From positions 124,001 through 188,000 of the forward strand of contig NZ_JAGSYA010000004.1 of assembly GCF_025685395.1 (NCBI RefSeq): DNA of 64,000 bases. Reading direction: 5' to 3'. How positions within the stretch are numbered: position 1 is the stretch's first letter; each line of letters begins with the position of its first letter. This stretch comes from Terriglobus tenax (GTDB lineage Bacteria; Acidobacteriota; Terriglobia; Terriglobales; Acidobacteriaceae). Both the position numbers and the translations under genes were made by a program. The notes beneath the pieces are model-generated. The model was not told the origin of the DNA, searched no databases, and saw nothing but the letters and a program-made list of their open reading frames with translations. Positions 53,066 through 62,858 of this stretch are shown one piece after another.

Positions 53066-55096
53066 TCAGGCCATGCACAACGCGCAAATCGCTTCACCGA
53101 AGCGTTGCGCCTTGCTGGGTCCAATGCCATCAACTTCCATCAGGTCTTCAAGCGTTCGTGGACGCTGCAGCACAATCGAACGCAGCGTCCGGTCCGCAAG
53201 AATCATGAACGGCGGCTGCTTCAGGCGGCGAGCCTCTTCCGTGCGCCAGTTGCGGATCTGCTGTTCCAGTTCGAGCTGCGCCGGGTTCAACGCCACCATC
53301 TCTTCAACCTCAGCAGACTTGCGCTTGCGCGAGATTGCGGCAGGGCGTGGAGCAGCCGGCACCTCGTTGCCAGTCATCAGCACACCCAGCGAATCGCCGT
53401 CTGACAGCATCTCTCCATCGCGTGTCACCGAAACGCGCTTGTAGGGAATCGTGCGCCCCTCGGCGTTCTCAAAGCTCGCGTTCTCCAGGCTCACCCAGCC
53501 GGAACGAGCCAGTCCTCCCAGCAGATCCTCCATCTCATTCCGCGAAGGGCTGCCACCTGGGAACAGCTCGCTGTGCAGCTTGCCCGTGGATTTTCCGCCA
53601 GACCGTTTCAGCGCACGCAGAATCGTCCACATCGCTTCCTCTTCGGCCATGCTGGCGCTGCGGTAGTTCACCGCAATCGCACTCTCAGGCGAGCAGAAGT
53701 CGCACTTGCCGCACATACGCCGCGCATCCACCGTATCGCCAAAGTGGGCAATCAACGCAGACATTCGGCACTGGTGCGCTCCGGCAAAACCGATCATGCG
53801 TTCAATCTGCCCCTTGCGCTGCGAAAGCTGGTGCTCATAGGTCTTGCGCCAGTCGGCAATGCGGCCACGGATGGCAAAACCTTCAAAGTCCACCAGGCAG
53901 GCGCCGTGCGCCACCAGCTTTTCGACGGCGGAGGAGAAGACCTCCGCGTCCATACGCAGTTCACTGCGCAGATAGTCCAGCTCCACGGGCTGATCGCTCA
54001 GCTTGCGGAAGATACGGTCCAGTTCTGTCGACGGCGGGTACGACTTCTCCAGCAGAAAATCCTGTGTCCGCTTGTCCGCATAGCTATGCAGCAGAACGCA
54101 CCGGCTCGGCTTCCAGTCACGCCCGGCACGGCCAATCTCCTGGTAATAGGCCTCAACCGATCCCGGAAGAGAGACATGGATGACAGTCCGGACATCAGCC
54201 TTGTCGACTCCCATGCCAAAGGCAACGGTTGCGACGACAATCTCAAGCTCTCCGGCAAGAAACTTCTTCTGAGTCTGCTCGCGGACCTCGGGAGCCAGCC
54301 CCGCATGGTACGGCGCGGCGGGGAACTCGGTCGCAAGCTCCTGAGCCAGGGCTTCGGCATCGCGCCGCGACGAAGCATAGACCACCGCCGGACGCCGTTC
54401 CGGAGCTTCCAGAAGCCGTTTTGCGGTGGCAAAACGCTCGTTTTTGGGGGTCTCAGCCACCTCAATGGCCAGGTTTTCGCGCCGGAAACCGTACACAAAC
54501 CGCGCTGGCTGGTGAAGGTCGAGCTGCGCAATGATGTCTTCCTGCACCTGCAGAGTCGCAGTGGCCGTCAAGGCAACGATGACCGCCGGGCGTAGAGCCT
54601 TCACATACTGGCCCAGCAGACGGTAATCCGGACGGAAGTCATGGCCCCACTGCGAGATGCAGTGGGCCTCGTCAATGGCCACCAGCGACGGCGGACGCTT
54701 GGCCAGCATCTCCATGAAGCCGGGCACGCGCAACCTCTCCGGCGCAACAAACAGGAATTGCAGGTTGCCATCCAGGTAGTCTCGGCAGGCCTGGCGCTGC
54801 GCCTCGCGGGGCAGGCCGGAATGAATGCGAGCCACGGCCAGCCCGGCAGCCTCAAGCTTCGAAGACTGGTCATCCATCAACGCGATCAACGGGCTGACAA
54901 CCAGCGCCGTCCCTCCGAGAGCAACGGCAGGCAACTGATAACAAAGGGACTTACCTGACCCCGTCGGCATAACCAGCAACAGGTCCCGGCCCTCGACCGC
55001 GGCACGGCATACCTCTTCCTGCCCCTCACGGAATGCGTCGAATCCGAAGGTCGTTTGCAGCAGCGCGCGCAGGTTGGTTGAGGAGCTCTGAGGCAT
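53066..55096 (-). CDS. recQ: ATP-dependent DNA helicase RecQ
   Basis: 676 residues from the ATG at 55096; the frame is open to 55144 but MPQSSSTNLRALLQTTFGFDAFREGQ fits the family start. Helicase motifs are clear: MPTGSGKSLCYQLPA (Walker A), AIDEAHCISQWGHDFRPDYR (DEAH and aromatic loop), LTATAT, and IVVATVAFGMGVDKADVR. The RecQ-Ct zinc site has Cys residues in AHQCRMSALIAHF and RRMCGKCDFC, and an HRDC domain (PPFMILADRTLRSI) ends the protein. It unwinds DNA in recombination and repair. Confidence 0.96.
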   Translation of the reverse strand: MPQSSSTNLRALLQTTFGFDAFREGQEEVCRAAVEGRDLLLVMPTGSGKSLCYQLPAVALGGTALVVSPLIALMDDQSSKLEAAGLAVARIHSGLPREAQRQACRDYLDGNLQFLFVAPERLRVPGFMEMLAKRPPSLVAIDEAHCISQWGHDFRPDYRLLGQYVKALRPAVIVALTATATLQVQEDIIAQLDLHQPARFVYGFRRENLAIEVAETPKNERFATAKRLLEAPERRPAVVYASSRRDAEALAQELATEFPAAPYHAGLAPEVREQTQKKFLAGELEIVVATVAFGMGVDKADVRTVIHVSLPGSVEAYYQEIGRAGRDWKPSRCVLLHSYADKRTQDFLLEKSYPPSTELDRIFRKLSDQPVELDYLRSELRMDAEVFSSAVEKLVAHGACLVDFEGFAIRGRIADWRKTYEHQLSQRKGQIERMIGFAGAHQCRMSALIAHFGDTVDARRMCGKCDFCSPESAIAVNYRSASMAEEEAMWTILRALKRSGGKSTGKLHSELFPGGSPSRNEMEDLLGGLARSGWVSLENASFENAEGRTIPYKRVSVTRDGEMLSDGDSLGVLMTGNEVPAAPRPAAISRKRKSAEVEEMVALNPAQLELEQQIRNWRTEEARRLKQPPFMILADRTLRSIVLQRPRTLEDLMEVDGIGPSKAQRFGEAICALCMA

Positions 55097-55237
55097 GGGC
55101 CGAAACCACCATCTTCGCACAAACTTCGCCGTGGAAGAATCCACACGCTCACCAGGAAACGCACATAAATGAAGTAAATAAATGACTTACATGCGTCCAC
55201 AAGCCTTCGGCGGAGCAGGTCTTCATCATGGAAACAC

Positions 55238-55266
55238 TTGATTTTGTGCGAAAATCGGCGTACTCT
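55238..55266 (+). promoter_or_regulatory. Sigma-70 promoter for the 75-residue gene
   Basis: TTGATT at 55238-55243 and TACTCT at 55261-55266 are separated by exactly 17 bp. It lies about 106 bp upstream of the ATG at 55372 and leaves a leader of roughly 100 nt. Confidence 0.6.
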
Positions 55267-55371
55267 AGTTTCTTGTGGCTTAGCTCCCCTTAGTTGGCTG
55301 GAAGCTCTCCGGGATGCTGGCCACATTGCACCAAAAGCACGAAACAACCTAACGAGGACACGAAAAACTGC

Positions 55372-55599
55372 ATGGCAAAGCGTCGTGGCAATCCGAACTG
55401 GGGTAAGCCGGAGCCGATTGGACCGGTAGTTCCTACAGTGACATCGTTCGAGCAAGTGGTGAAAGAGTTCAAGCTGACCCCGGACCAGTATGTCCGTTCG
55501 ACGCGCCTGCGTGAGTGGGCTCGCCGTAACAAGAATTCGAAGTACATCCCTGAGGCTCTGCTGGAAGCCTGGGGCTTCGAAATCGAATCGACTCTGTAA
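55372..55599 (+). CDS. Small basic protein of unknown function with its own promoter and terminator
   Basis: 75 residues from the ATG at 55372; GAGG lies about 17 nt upstream, further than ideal. The product starts AKRRGNPNWGKPEPIGPVVPTVTSF and continues with VKEFKLTPDQYVRSTRLREWARRNKNSKYIPEALLEAWG, a basic helix-rich pattern. There is no signal peptide. I do not recognise a named family. A good promoter and an immediate strong terminator make it a monocistronic unit, which suggests it is expressed and possibly abundant. Confidence 0.78.
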   Translation: MAKRRGNPNWGKPEPIGPVVPTVTSFEQVVKEFKLTPDQYVRSTRLREWARRNKNSKYIPEALLEAWGFEIESTL

Positions 55600-55622
55600 G
55601 AAATTCAGCAAGAAGTCACACC

Positions 55623-55657
55623 GAAGACGCCGCCCATGCGCGGCGTCTTCTTCGTTT
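55623..55657 (+). terminator. Intrinsic terminator after the 75-residue gene
   Basis: GAAGACGCCGC and GCGGCGTCTTC form a perfect 11-bp stem with a 6-nt loop, followed by TTCGTTT. Confidence 0.85.
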
Positions 55658-55738
55658 AATCCAGGTCCGCTTTCCCTCCCTGACACCGTTTCCGCCGTTC
55701 ATTTGCGACCGCTCTCCGCTATCCTGAATCAGAACGTT

Positions 55739-56908
55739 ATGCCCGAGAGCCCATTCACCGACGTCGCGACCGCCATTGAGGAGATCAAGGCAGGCCGCAT
55801 GGTTGTCGTCATCGACGACGAGGATCGCGAGAACGAAGGCGACCTTACACTGGCCGCCGAGCATGTCACGCCCGAAGCCATCAATTTCATGGCGATGTAC
55901 GGCCGTGGCCTCATCTGCCTGACGTTGACTGAGGACCGCGCCGACTACCTGCGCCTGCTGCCCATGACGCGGCAGAACACCTCGCGTTTCGGTACCGCGT
56001 TTACTGAGAGCATTGAAGCCCGCGAAGGTGTCACCACCGGCATCTCCGCGCACGACCGTGCCCACACCATCAAGGTGGCGATCGACCCCGCTTCTACCGC
56101 GCAGGATCTCGCTCGTCCCGGCCACGTCTTCCCGCTGCGCGCCCGCAAGGGCGGCGTCCTGGTTCGCGCCGGGCAGACCGAGGCCTCCGTCGACCTGGCC
56201 CGTATGGCCGGTTGTATTCCCGCCGGTGTCATCTGCGAGATCATGAAGGATGACGGCACCATGGCCCGCGTTCCGGACCTGGTGGAGTTCTGCCGCACGC
56301 ATGACATGAAAATGGTCACCGTGGCGGAGTTGATCCGCTACCGCCTGCGGCATGAACGCTCCATCCATCGCGTTGCCGAGACCGTACTTTCAACCAAACA
56401 TGGCGAGTTCCAGATGATCGCCTACGAGAGCGAGACGGACCCGACCGAGTCGCACGTTGCCCTGGTGCTGGGCGACGTCAAGAAGCTGGATGAGCCGGTA
56501 CTGGTGCGCGTTCACTCGCACAACCTGGTGGAAGATGTCTTTGGTGCGGTCATCCCGGACTGCTCGCACTCGGTTGAATACGCTCTGAAGCGCATTGCCG
56601 AAGCCGGTTCCGGCGCGCTGATCTACCTGCACAACGGCTCCCGCGGCTTTGGGATCGACGGCACCGTCAATCCTTCGCGCATTGTCACCCAGCGCGAACC
56701 GAATGCCGTACCCGGCCGTGACCCATTTGCAGAACGCCACCAGCGCACCCTGCGCCAGACCGGCCTTGGCGGACAGATCCTTTCCGACCTGGGCATCCAC
56801 AAGATTCGCCTTCTGACCAACCGACCGACCCATGCACCCGCATTGCAGGGCTTCGGTGTGGAGATCGTCGAGCAGGTCCCGTTACAACCCTCGGTGACGC
56901 AGCGCTAA
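55739..56908 (+). CDS. DHBP synthase fused to a degenerate GTP cyclohydrolase II domain (RibBX-like)
   Basis: 389 residues from the ATG at 55739. The N-terminal half is 3,4-dihydroxy-2-butanone-4-phosphate synthase: VVIDDEDRENEGDLTLAA, PMTRQNTSRFGTAFTESI and GHVFPLRARKGGVLVRAG. The usual GHTEA metal-ligand His is Gln146 here (GQTEA). The C-terminal half keeps the GTP-cyclohydrolase II shape (HVALVLGDVKK; RLLTNRPTHAPALQGFGVEIVEQVP), but two of the three zinc cysteines are replaced (Asn262, Pro273; Cys275 remains). It is therefore probably not a working RibA, and the state of the RibB site needs testing. A separate ribA would be needed for riboflavin synthesis. Confidence 0.85.
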   Translation: MPESPFTDVATAIEEIKAGRMVVVIDDEDRENEGDLTLAAEHVTPEAINFMAMYGRGLICLTLTEDRADYLRLLPMTRQNTSRFGTAFTESIEAREGVTTGISAHDRAHTIKVAIDPASTAQDLARPGHVFPLRARKGGVLVRAGQTEASVDLARMAGCIPAGVICEIMKDDGTMARVPDLVEFCRTHDMKMVTVAELIRYRLRHERSIHRVAETVLSTKHGEFQMIAYESETDPTESHVALVLGDVKKLDEPVLVRVHSHNLVEDVFGAVIPDCSHSVEYALKRIAEAGSGALIYLHNGSRGFGIDGTVNPSRIVTQREPNAVPGRDPFAERHQRTLRQTGLGGQILSDLGIHKIRLLTNRPTHAPALQGFGVEIVEQVPLQPSVTQR

Positions 56909-59900
56909 CGTTGCGTCACTGTCAGGTTCAGTGTGACTGTCTGGCTCAACTGCACTCCCGTAGTGGAGGTGGCGGTCACCTGGTAGGAGTAGCTTCCCGC
57001 CGGTGTGTAGCGCAGGCTCGTATCAACCTTGGAACTGCCGCAACCCAGCGGAAACATCCCAAGCAACAGGCAGAGTGACAGTCCCGCGATACGGCGCCGT
57101 CCGCAGAACAGCAATCCCACTGGAAGCGCAAAGGCAAACCAGACAAGCCTGGAGCTTCTCACCTGTGCCGATGTCACGGAAGTGATGGTGTTGATCGTCA
57201 CCATTGCAGTCTGTGCGGCTGTACCTGTGATGGAGACGCTGGAAGGTAGCAGCGAGCAACTGGCGTACTGTCCAGCCTGTACCGGCGTGCAGGTCAGGGC
57301 GACTCCGCCGGTGAATCCGTTCTGCGGTGTAACCGTTACCGTATAGCTGGCGGGCTTGCCGCTGACCACCGTCGCGGAGCCGCTGCTGACGCCACTGACC
57401 GAGAGCGTAAAGTTTCCCGCGACAACTCCCGTGCCACTCATCGGCAGGCTTAAGGGAAGACCAGGATCAGACCCCGTCAGCCGCAGGGAGGCCGTCTGTG
57501 TACCGATGGACGAAGGAGTGAACTGTACCGTCATCTGGCAGGTGTCGCCCGGGTACAGCGTGGACGCGCAGGGAGTAATCACCGCGAAGTCCGCGCTGCT
57601 GGAGGCCGCTACAAACGAGGTCACCGTACCTGTACCGGCGTTGGTCAGCACGATATTCTGGCGCGCGCTTGCTCCTACCGTGATCAGTCCAAAGGCAAGG
57701 CTGGATGGCGCAACCAGAAGACGCGACTGAATGCCGGTTCCAGTGAGGGATACCTGAAGTGGAAGCGTCGTTGCCGAGGTGGAAACATTGAGCGTCGCTG
57801 CACGTGTACCGGTCCGTGCCGGGGTGAAGCTGACCAGTGCCGTACAACTTGCACCCGCGGCTATTACGCTGCCCGGAGCCGGGCAACCGCCGCCAACGCT
57901 GTAGTCGGCCATGGTTGCGGTAATGCCATTCATCGTTACGGCTGCGCTGCCATTGTTCGTCACCTGCACCGGCAGGCTCGCGGTAGAACCGACATTCAAC
58001 TGGCCAAAGTCCAGCGCCGCAGGAGAGATGCCGATCGAGGCCGGTGTCCCCATGGCAAACAGCGTCACGAACTCAAGGCTCGCAGTGGCGTCGGACTGAA
58101 TCTCAAGCGCGGCAGGGATCGCTGCCGCGGTCTGCGGTGTGTAGGAGACATCGATGCGGCACCTGCCGCCGGGCAATAGAGCCGCCACGCAGCCATTGCT
58201 CACCGTGTACTCCTGCGGCGTGACCAATCCAGTGAAATGCACGATCTGCGTACCGGTGTTCGTCAGCGTAAGAGACTGCGCAGGAGAGATATCACCAACC
58301 TTCGTAGATGGAAAACTCAGCGATCCGGTGGAGAGTGCATAGGTCGCCAGAGGCGCTGCGTTCCCGGGAGAGGTAACCGCAACCGCCTGCGCCTGCCCTG
58401 AGAGATCGACCAGGTCCGGGCTGCTGAGCGCATCGCTCTCAATGGTCAGAGTGGCCTGGTCGAGCCGGTAGTTGATCGGCGACGTAAGAGAAACCTGATT
58501 CAACGGAGTATAGGTCACCGTAATGACGCAGGTGGCTGCGGGCGCAAGCGTCGCACCGCAAGTCGTGGTCGAGAGAAACGGCCAGTCGCTGCGGATGCGG
58601 CGGACATGCACCACAGATGTGCCGGTGTTGTTCACGGTCAACGTCTTTGCCAGCGATTGGCCTGAGGGAAGCTGTCCGAAGTCCAGCACACCTCCCGCTC
58701 CTGTGCCGGCGATCAACAAAGACCCTGAGCCGAGAGCATATCCCTCCACATAGCCCAGCGCATTGCGGGTCGCAGTGTTGTCCGAAGGCGTTGCCTCGAC
58801 GAAGACTGTTCCCGTAATGTCCCCATTCGTCTGCGGCAAAAACAGAAGATCGAAGCCGCAGCTTGCCGCCGGAGCCAGACCATTGCATCCATTGTTCGCC
58901 AGGGAGAACTGCCGTGGAGGATTCACCGTCACGGTGTACGGCCTGGCTGTCAGGTTGTTCAGAGTGAAGTGCCGCTGCACACCCAGCTGGCCGATGGTGG
59001 CCGGGGGATAAAGCATCTCTCCTGGAGCGATCTGCAGCGCAGCGTCGTCGCTTGTGTACGCGCCATTCAAAGCGATGGTCAACGTTGTGGAAGGCACCAG
59101 AGCGGAGGCAAAGTTGACAGGCAGGGACAGCGTTGCGGCAGTCGTCGCACTGGACGCCGTAAAGCTGACGGAAAGCGTGCAGGTTGCTCCGGGGAGAAGC
59201 GCGCTGCAGGTTGAGGTCACAGTGAACTGCGACGAGCTGACCGTTGGCGCTCCAAAGGTAGCGGTCGCGCCTGAAGTATTGCGCAGCGTCACCACCTGTT
59301 GGGTCGCGGTGGTTCCGGCAACGTTCTCAAAAACCAGCGCATCAGGAGTCAGGGCAATGCCGGTCGCCTGCGCTCCAAAGCCGGTGAGCGTAGAGCTGGC
59401 GCTCCCAGCGCTTGTCATGATGACGAGCGCGCCGCTGCGCAGTCCCTCAGATGCCGGGCTGAAGTTCACCGCCACCAGGCAGCTTTCGCCATACGCCAGC
59501 GCGCCATTGCAGACTGCGCCGCCGGTTGGCGTTGCCGCGTTCAGGGCGAAGTTTCCACTGACCGAAGGGCTGCTGACGCTGATCGCACCATTGGCGGCAC
59601 CGTCTCCCGCGTTCGTCAGGACAAAGGTCGCGGACTCACTGGTGCTGCCAACGCTCACCGGGCCGAAGTCCCGTGCGACCGGCGTCAGCACTGCGCCTGT
59701 CAGGGGAATTCCATTGCCAGCCAACGTGACGGTTTGGGTGCCTCCACCGGCCGTTGGGCTGGACAGAGACAGAGATCCGGAGCGGCTGCCCGTGGAGGCC
59801 GGCTGGAACTGTATGCCAACCCAGCAGTTCAAGCAGCTTCCACCGGTGTTCTGCTGAAACTGCGTCCGCGAGGGCGTTCCGTGACCGTAGCCGGTATCCT

Positions 59901-62745
59901 CCACCACGATAGCGGCAAAGTCACCAGTCGTAGCCGCCTGCAAGGTTGTGAGCGACTGCGCCATCTTGAACCACTGCACTGTTGGCTGGCCCACCGGCAC
60001 GGAGCCGAACTCCAGTACGCCATTGTTGGCCGGCAGGACCGCGGTCGCTGTCCCGCTCAGCGTCACATAGGAGGGCGCAAAGTTACCCGCGGTGACCGAG
60101 AGCAGACCTGTGCGCACACCCGGCTGGGTGGGAGCAAAGCTCAGGCTCACAGAACAGCTTGCACCCCCGGCAAGGCTCGCACCGCAATCGGTCGTTGAAC
60201 GGAAGTCGCCGCTCAGCGCCACCTGCAGCGCAAACGCGCTGGCACCCGTATTCGTCACGGTCACCTGTTGCGATCCTGAGGAGAGCGCCGTCACCACCAC
60301 CGGGTCCGGAAAAGTGACCGCCGATGGCGTGAGCTGCAGGTCGGGATTCGCTATGGCTCCCGTAACCGAGGGCTGCGGCCGCGTCGTGCCCGTCACCAGG
60401 ACCGAGAGAGCATTGTCGAGCGACAGGGTAACCGAGTCCGCCGAAGGTGAGACGGCAGCACTGTAGCGAATCTCCATCTGGCAAACGGTGCCCGGCAAAA
60501 GCTGCGTGGGACAGCGGTCCGTCAACTGGAACGGAGACCCCGAAGGGAGCGCTACTGGAAGATGCTGCTGCGTCGCCGTTGAACTGTTCGACAGGTACAG
60601 GTAGCGCGGCAACGTCAGTCCACCGACATACCGCATCCCGAAGTCGATCTGCGTCGAGGAGACCGCAAGCGCCGCCGCCTGCGAGTAGGCCGTCAGCAGG
60701 ATCTCATTGCCGCCGATGCTCCACGCGTTCTGCGTCGCTCCGTCATTGCCGGAGTTGGCCGATGCCGTGAAGCGCAGCGTGATGCTGCAGGAACTTCCCG
60801 CTGCCAGCACCTTCGTCGCAGCCGAACCCTGCACCGGGCAGGTGCTTGCCTGTTCCGCAAACTGGTAGGGAGAGCTGCTGCTCACAATCTGCAGGGCAGA
60901 ACTGGCCGTGATGGAACTGCCGCCGAGATTGCTAATCGTGAAGGTGCGGTCAACAGGGGACGCAGGCGTAACAATACCGAAGTCCAGTTCCCGCGTGGAG
61001 ACGGCGATCGGGTTTCCGCTCAATGTATTGGCTGGCAGGGAAACACTCGCTGTATTGGCTGGCAGGGAAACACTCGCTGTTCCTGCATTGTTTGAACTCG
61101 CCGTGGCGCTGCCTGGGCCAGGGCCACTTAGCCAGACCGCGCAGCTCTCTCCTGCGGACAGCGTCGTTCCGCAGTTGCTGGCCAGCGTAAAGCCGGAGGC
61201 TGTGAGCACCAGCGCATTCGCATCCGCCGAGCCCAGGTTGCGCAGCGTCAGGTTCGGCAGGTTGTCCGCCGACCAGGCAAGCTGGGGCTGCGTGGCGGTC
61301 GTAGCAGCCATCAACACACCCGCCGACCCTGTGCATGCACTGCCGCCACAACTGACCGAGGGAGCCGCATCACGCACTGCAGAAGGCAGTCCTGTCCCAG
61401 GTGCATGGACGAGCGGCAGATCATAGCGTTGCGTACCGACCAGGCTACCGCTGGTTGCAGGAGAAAACACTCCGGCCACAAGCGCATTGCTCCCGGCATC
61501 CTGCGCAATCGCCGCGACGGTAACCGGAGCCTTCGCCAGGGTCACCGCGGTCGCCGGGAGCCCTCCAAGACGGAAGGTGCGATCGACACTGCCGTTGTTT
61601 GCCAGGTGAAACAGAAAACTCTGCCCCATCTCTCCCAGCGGGGGGAAGGGAAACAGCGGCACACTCAGCGTTCCCGCAGCCCATAGGCCGCCTCCGCCTT
61701 GCGTGGCGAAGGAACGATCTCCGGGCGCAAGTAGGGTGGACTGGCTCACACTGCTGCCGTCCAGCGGCATCTGGAGGACCGCCTGATAGTTGAGGTTCGC
61801 CATCGGAGCATTCACGGTCATCACCGGAAAACGCCCCGCATCCACTCCACCCGCTACCAGCAACGTGCTGCCGTTGACCTCCAGCGAGGTAAGCCCCGCT
61901 CCGGGTATAAAGGTCGAAAAGACAAAGCCATCTCCGGCTGGTGTCAGCTTCGAAAGAAAGCCGGAAGTGTTGGTCGTAGAGGCCAGCAGGATCTGCGGAA
62001 CCAGGGCACTCACCGTGGGGTATCCAGTGGCCGAGGTACTGCCGCCGATGTATGCGTTGCCGGCACTGTCCGCGGCAATGGCAACCGGCACCGTGTTGCC
62101 GTTGGCTCCCGTCAGGTAGGTGGCATACACCAGTGTGCTGCCGTCGCTTGAAAGCCGTTCGGCAAACCCGTTCGTATTGCTGGCCGGGGCCGGCTGCTGC
62201 TGAATGCCATTGATGGTTACAGGCACGGTCTGCGCAAAGACGCTGCCCGTAACAAAGACCGCGTCCGGGGTCGCGGCAACGGCCGCCGCCGCCATGCGGC
62301 CTCCCCCCAGGAAGCTGACCCACTGCGTCACGAGTGAGCTGCTGAACTTTGCGACAAACGAGTTGGTCGAAGCATCCGCGCGTGTGGGGAAGGCGGCACC
62401 GGATGTGCCGCTCAGTGTCCCGGTACTGGTACCGGTCACATAAACATTGCCCGCCGGATCCAGCGCCATCCCCAGCCCGGCATCCCCCGCTCCGCCAATC
62501 TGCACCTGCGCCAGCACCTGCGAAGCCGCAGAGTCCAGCTTCAGCACACGCACGCCGTCTTTCTGATCCAGCAGCAGGTAGAGGTTGCCGGAGACATCCG
62601 TGCGAACGGCATTGAACTGCCCCTTGCCGGACTGCGTAAGCAGACCCGTCAACGTAAGCTGTTGCGCCGCCAGAAAGGCAGGCAGCGTCGCCAGAGAGAA
62701 AATCAGGAAGCCCCAGGCAAGCAGGGGGAAGAGCCGCTTCGTCAT
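56905..62745 (-). CDS. Giant exported repeat protein (SBBP propeller plus choice-of-anchor/ASH-type domains)
   Basis: 1946 residues with a Sec signal peptide (1-27). The N-terminal quarter contains beta-propeller SBBP-like repeats (DPAGNVYVTGTSTGT; ADSAGNAYIGGSTSATGYPT). From about 480 to 1800 there are about ten or more choice-of-anchor/ASH-type Ig repeats, each with an LDFG..VG strand, a (L/V)TNTG turn and a CxxxLxPGxxC(x)(I/V) disulfide-like pair. A final Ig-like domain holds a membrane hairpin: FAFALPVGLLFCGRRRIAGL then LLLGMFPLGCGSS, followed by GSYSYQVTATS. A 27-bp perfect tandem duplication lies near residues 557-574. The role is probably surface adhesion or scaffold; this is inference. 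Confidence 0.88.
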   Translation of the reverse strand: MTKRLFPLLAWGFLIFSLATLPAFLAAQQLTLTGLLTQSGKGQFNAVRTDVSGNLYLLLDQKDGVRVLKLDSAASQVLAQVQIGGAGDAGLGMALDPAGNVYVTGTSTGTLSGTSGAAFPTRADASTNSFVAKFSSSLVTQWVSFLGGGRMAAAAVAATPDAVFVTGSVFAQTVPVTINGIQQQPAPASNTNGFAERLSSDGSTLVYATYLTGANGNTVPVAIAADSAGNAYIGGSTSATGYPTVSALVPQILLASTTNTSGFLSKLTPAGDGFVFSTFIPGAGLTSLEVNGSTLLVAGGVDAGRFPVMTVNAPMANLNYQAVLQMPLDGSSVSQSTLLAPGDRSFATQGGGGLWAAGTLSVPLFPFPPLGEMGQSFLFHLANNGSVDRTFRLGGLPATAVTLAKAPVTVAAIAQDAGSNALVAGVFSPATSGSLVGTQRYDLPLVHAPGTGLPSAVRDAAPSVSCGGSACTGSAGVLMAATTATQPQLAWSADNLPNLTLRNLGSADANALVLTASGFTLASNCGTTLSAGESCAVWLSGPGPGSATASSNNAGTASVSLPANTASVSLPANTLSGNPIAVSTRELDFGIVTPASPVDRTFTISNLGGSSITASSALQIVSSSSPYQFAEQASTCPVQGSAATKVLAAGSSCSITLRFTASANSGNDGATQNAWSIGGNEILLTAYSQAAALAVSSTQIDFGMRYVGGLTLPRYLYLSNSSTATQQHLPVALPSGSPFQLTDRCPTQLLPGTVCQMEIRYSAAVSPSADSVTLSLDNALSVLVTGTTRPQPSVTGAIANPDLQLTPSAVTFPDPVVVTALSSGSQQVTVTNTGASAFALQVALSGDFRSTTDCGASLAGGASCSVSLSFAPTQPGVRTGLLSVTAGNFAPSYVTLSGTATAVLPANNGVLEFGSVPVGQPTVQWFKMAQSLTTLQAATTGDFAAIVVEDTGYGHGTPSRTQFQQNTGGSCLNCWVGIQFQPASTGSRSGSLSLSSPTAGGGTQTVTLAGNGIPLTGAVLTPVARDFGPVSVGSTSESATFVLTNAGDGAANGAISVSSPSVSGNFALNAATPTGGAVCNGALAYGESCLVAVNFSPASEGLRSGALVIMTSAGSASSTLTGFGAQATGIALTPDALVFENVAGTTATQQVVTLRNTSGATATFGAPTVSSSQFTVTSTCSALLPGATCTLSVSFTASSATTAATLSLPVNFASALVPSTTLTIALNGAYTSDDAALQIAPGEMLYPPATIGQLGVQRHFTLNNLTARPYTVTVNPPRQFSLANNGCNGLAPAASCGFDLLFLPQTNGDITGTVFVEATPSDNTATRNALGYVEGYALGSGSLLIAGTGAGGVLDFGQLPSGQSLAKTLTVNNTGTSVVHVRRIRSDWPFLSTTTCGATLAPAATCVITVTYTPLNQVSLTSPINYRLDQATLTIESDALSSPDLVDLSGQAQAVAVTSPGNAAPLATYALSTGSLSFPSTKVGDISPAQSLTLTNTGTQIVHFTGLVTPQEYTVSNGCVAALLPGGRCRIDVSYTPQTAAAIPAALEIQSDATASLEFVTLFAMGTPASIGISPAALDFGQLNVGSTASLPVQVTNNGSAAVTMNGITATMADYSVGGGCPAPGSVIAAGASCTALVSFTPARTGTRAATLNVSTSATTLPLQVSLTGTGIQSRLLVAPSSLAFGLITVGASARQNIVLTNAGTGTVTSFVAASSSADFAVITPCASTLYPGDTCQMTVQFTPSSIGTQTASLRLTGSDPGLPLSLPMSGTGVVAGNFTLSVSGVSSGSATVVSGKPASYTVTVTPQNGFTGGVALTCTPVQAGQYASCSLLPSSVSITGTAAQTAMVTINTITSVTSAQVRSSRLVWFAFALPVGLLFCGRRRIAGLSLCLLLGMFPLGCGSSKVDTSLRYTPAGSYSYQVTATSTTGVQLSQTVTLNLTVTQR

Positions 62746-62858
62746 GTTGGTCGTTGGCTGCGGTGAATCTCGTTGTGCAGCCTGCCCCTATTACCACATG
62801 CGCTCAATGCGAACCTGAGCCGTGAATTGTGTGCCGGTGGATCGAAAGGCACTATAGC

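Noticed and set aside
57500-60900. Repeated sequence in the giant gene as a possible CRISPR or satellite array
   Set aside because: Repeats are diverged, in-frame Ig-type domains, without constant direct repeats and spacers.
61445-62797. 450-codon frame on the minus strand
   Set aside because: Alternate frame of the giant gene, Gly/Arg/Cys-rich shadow.
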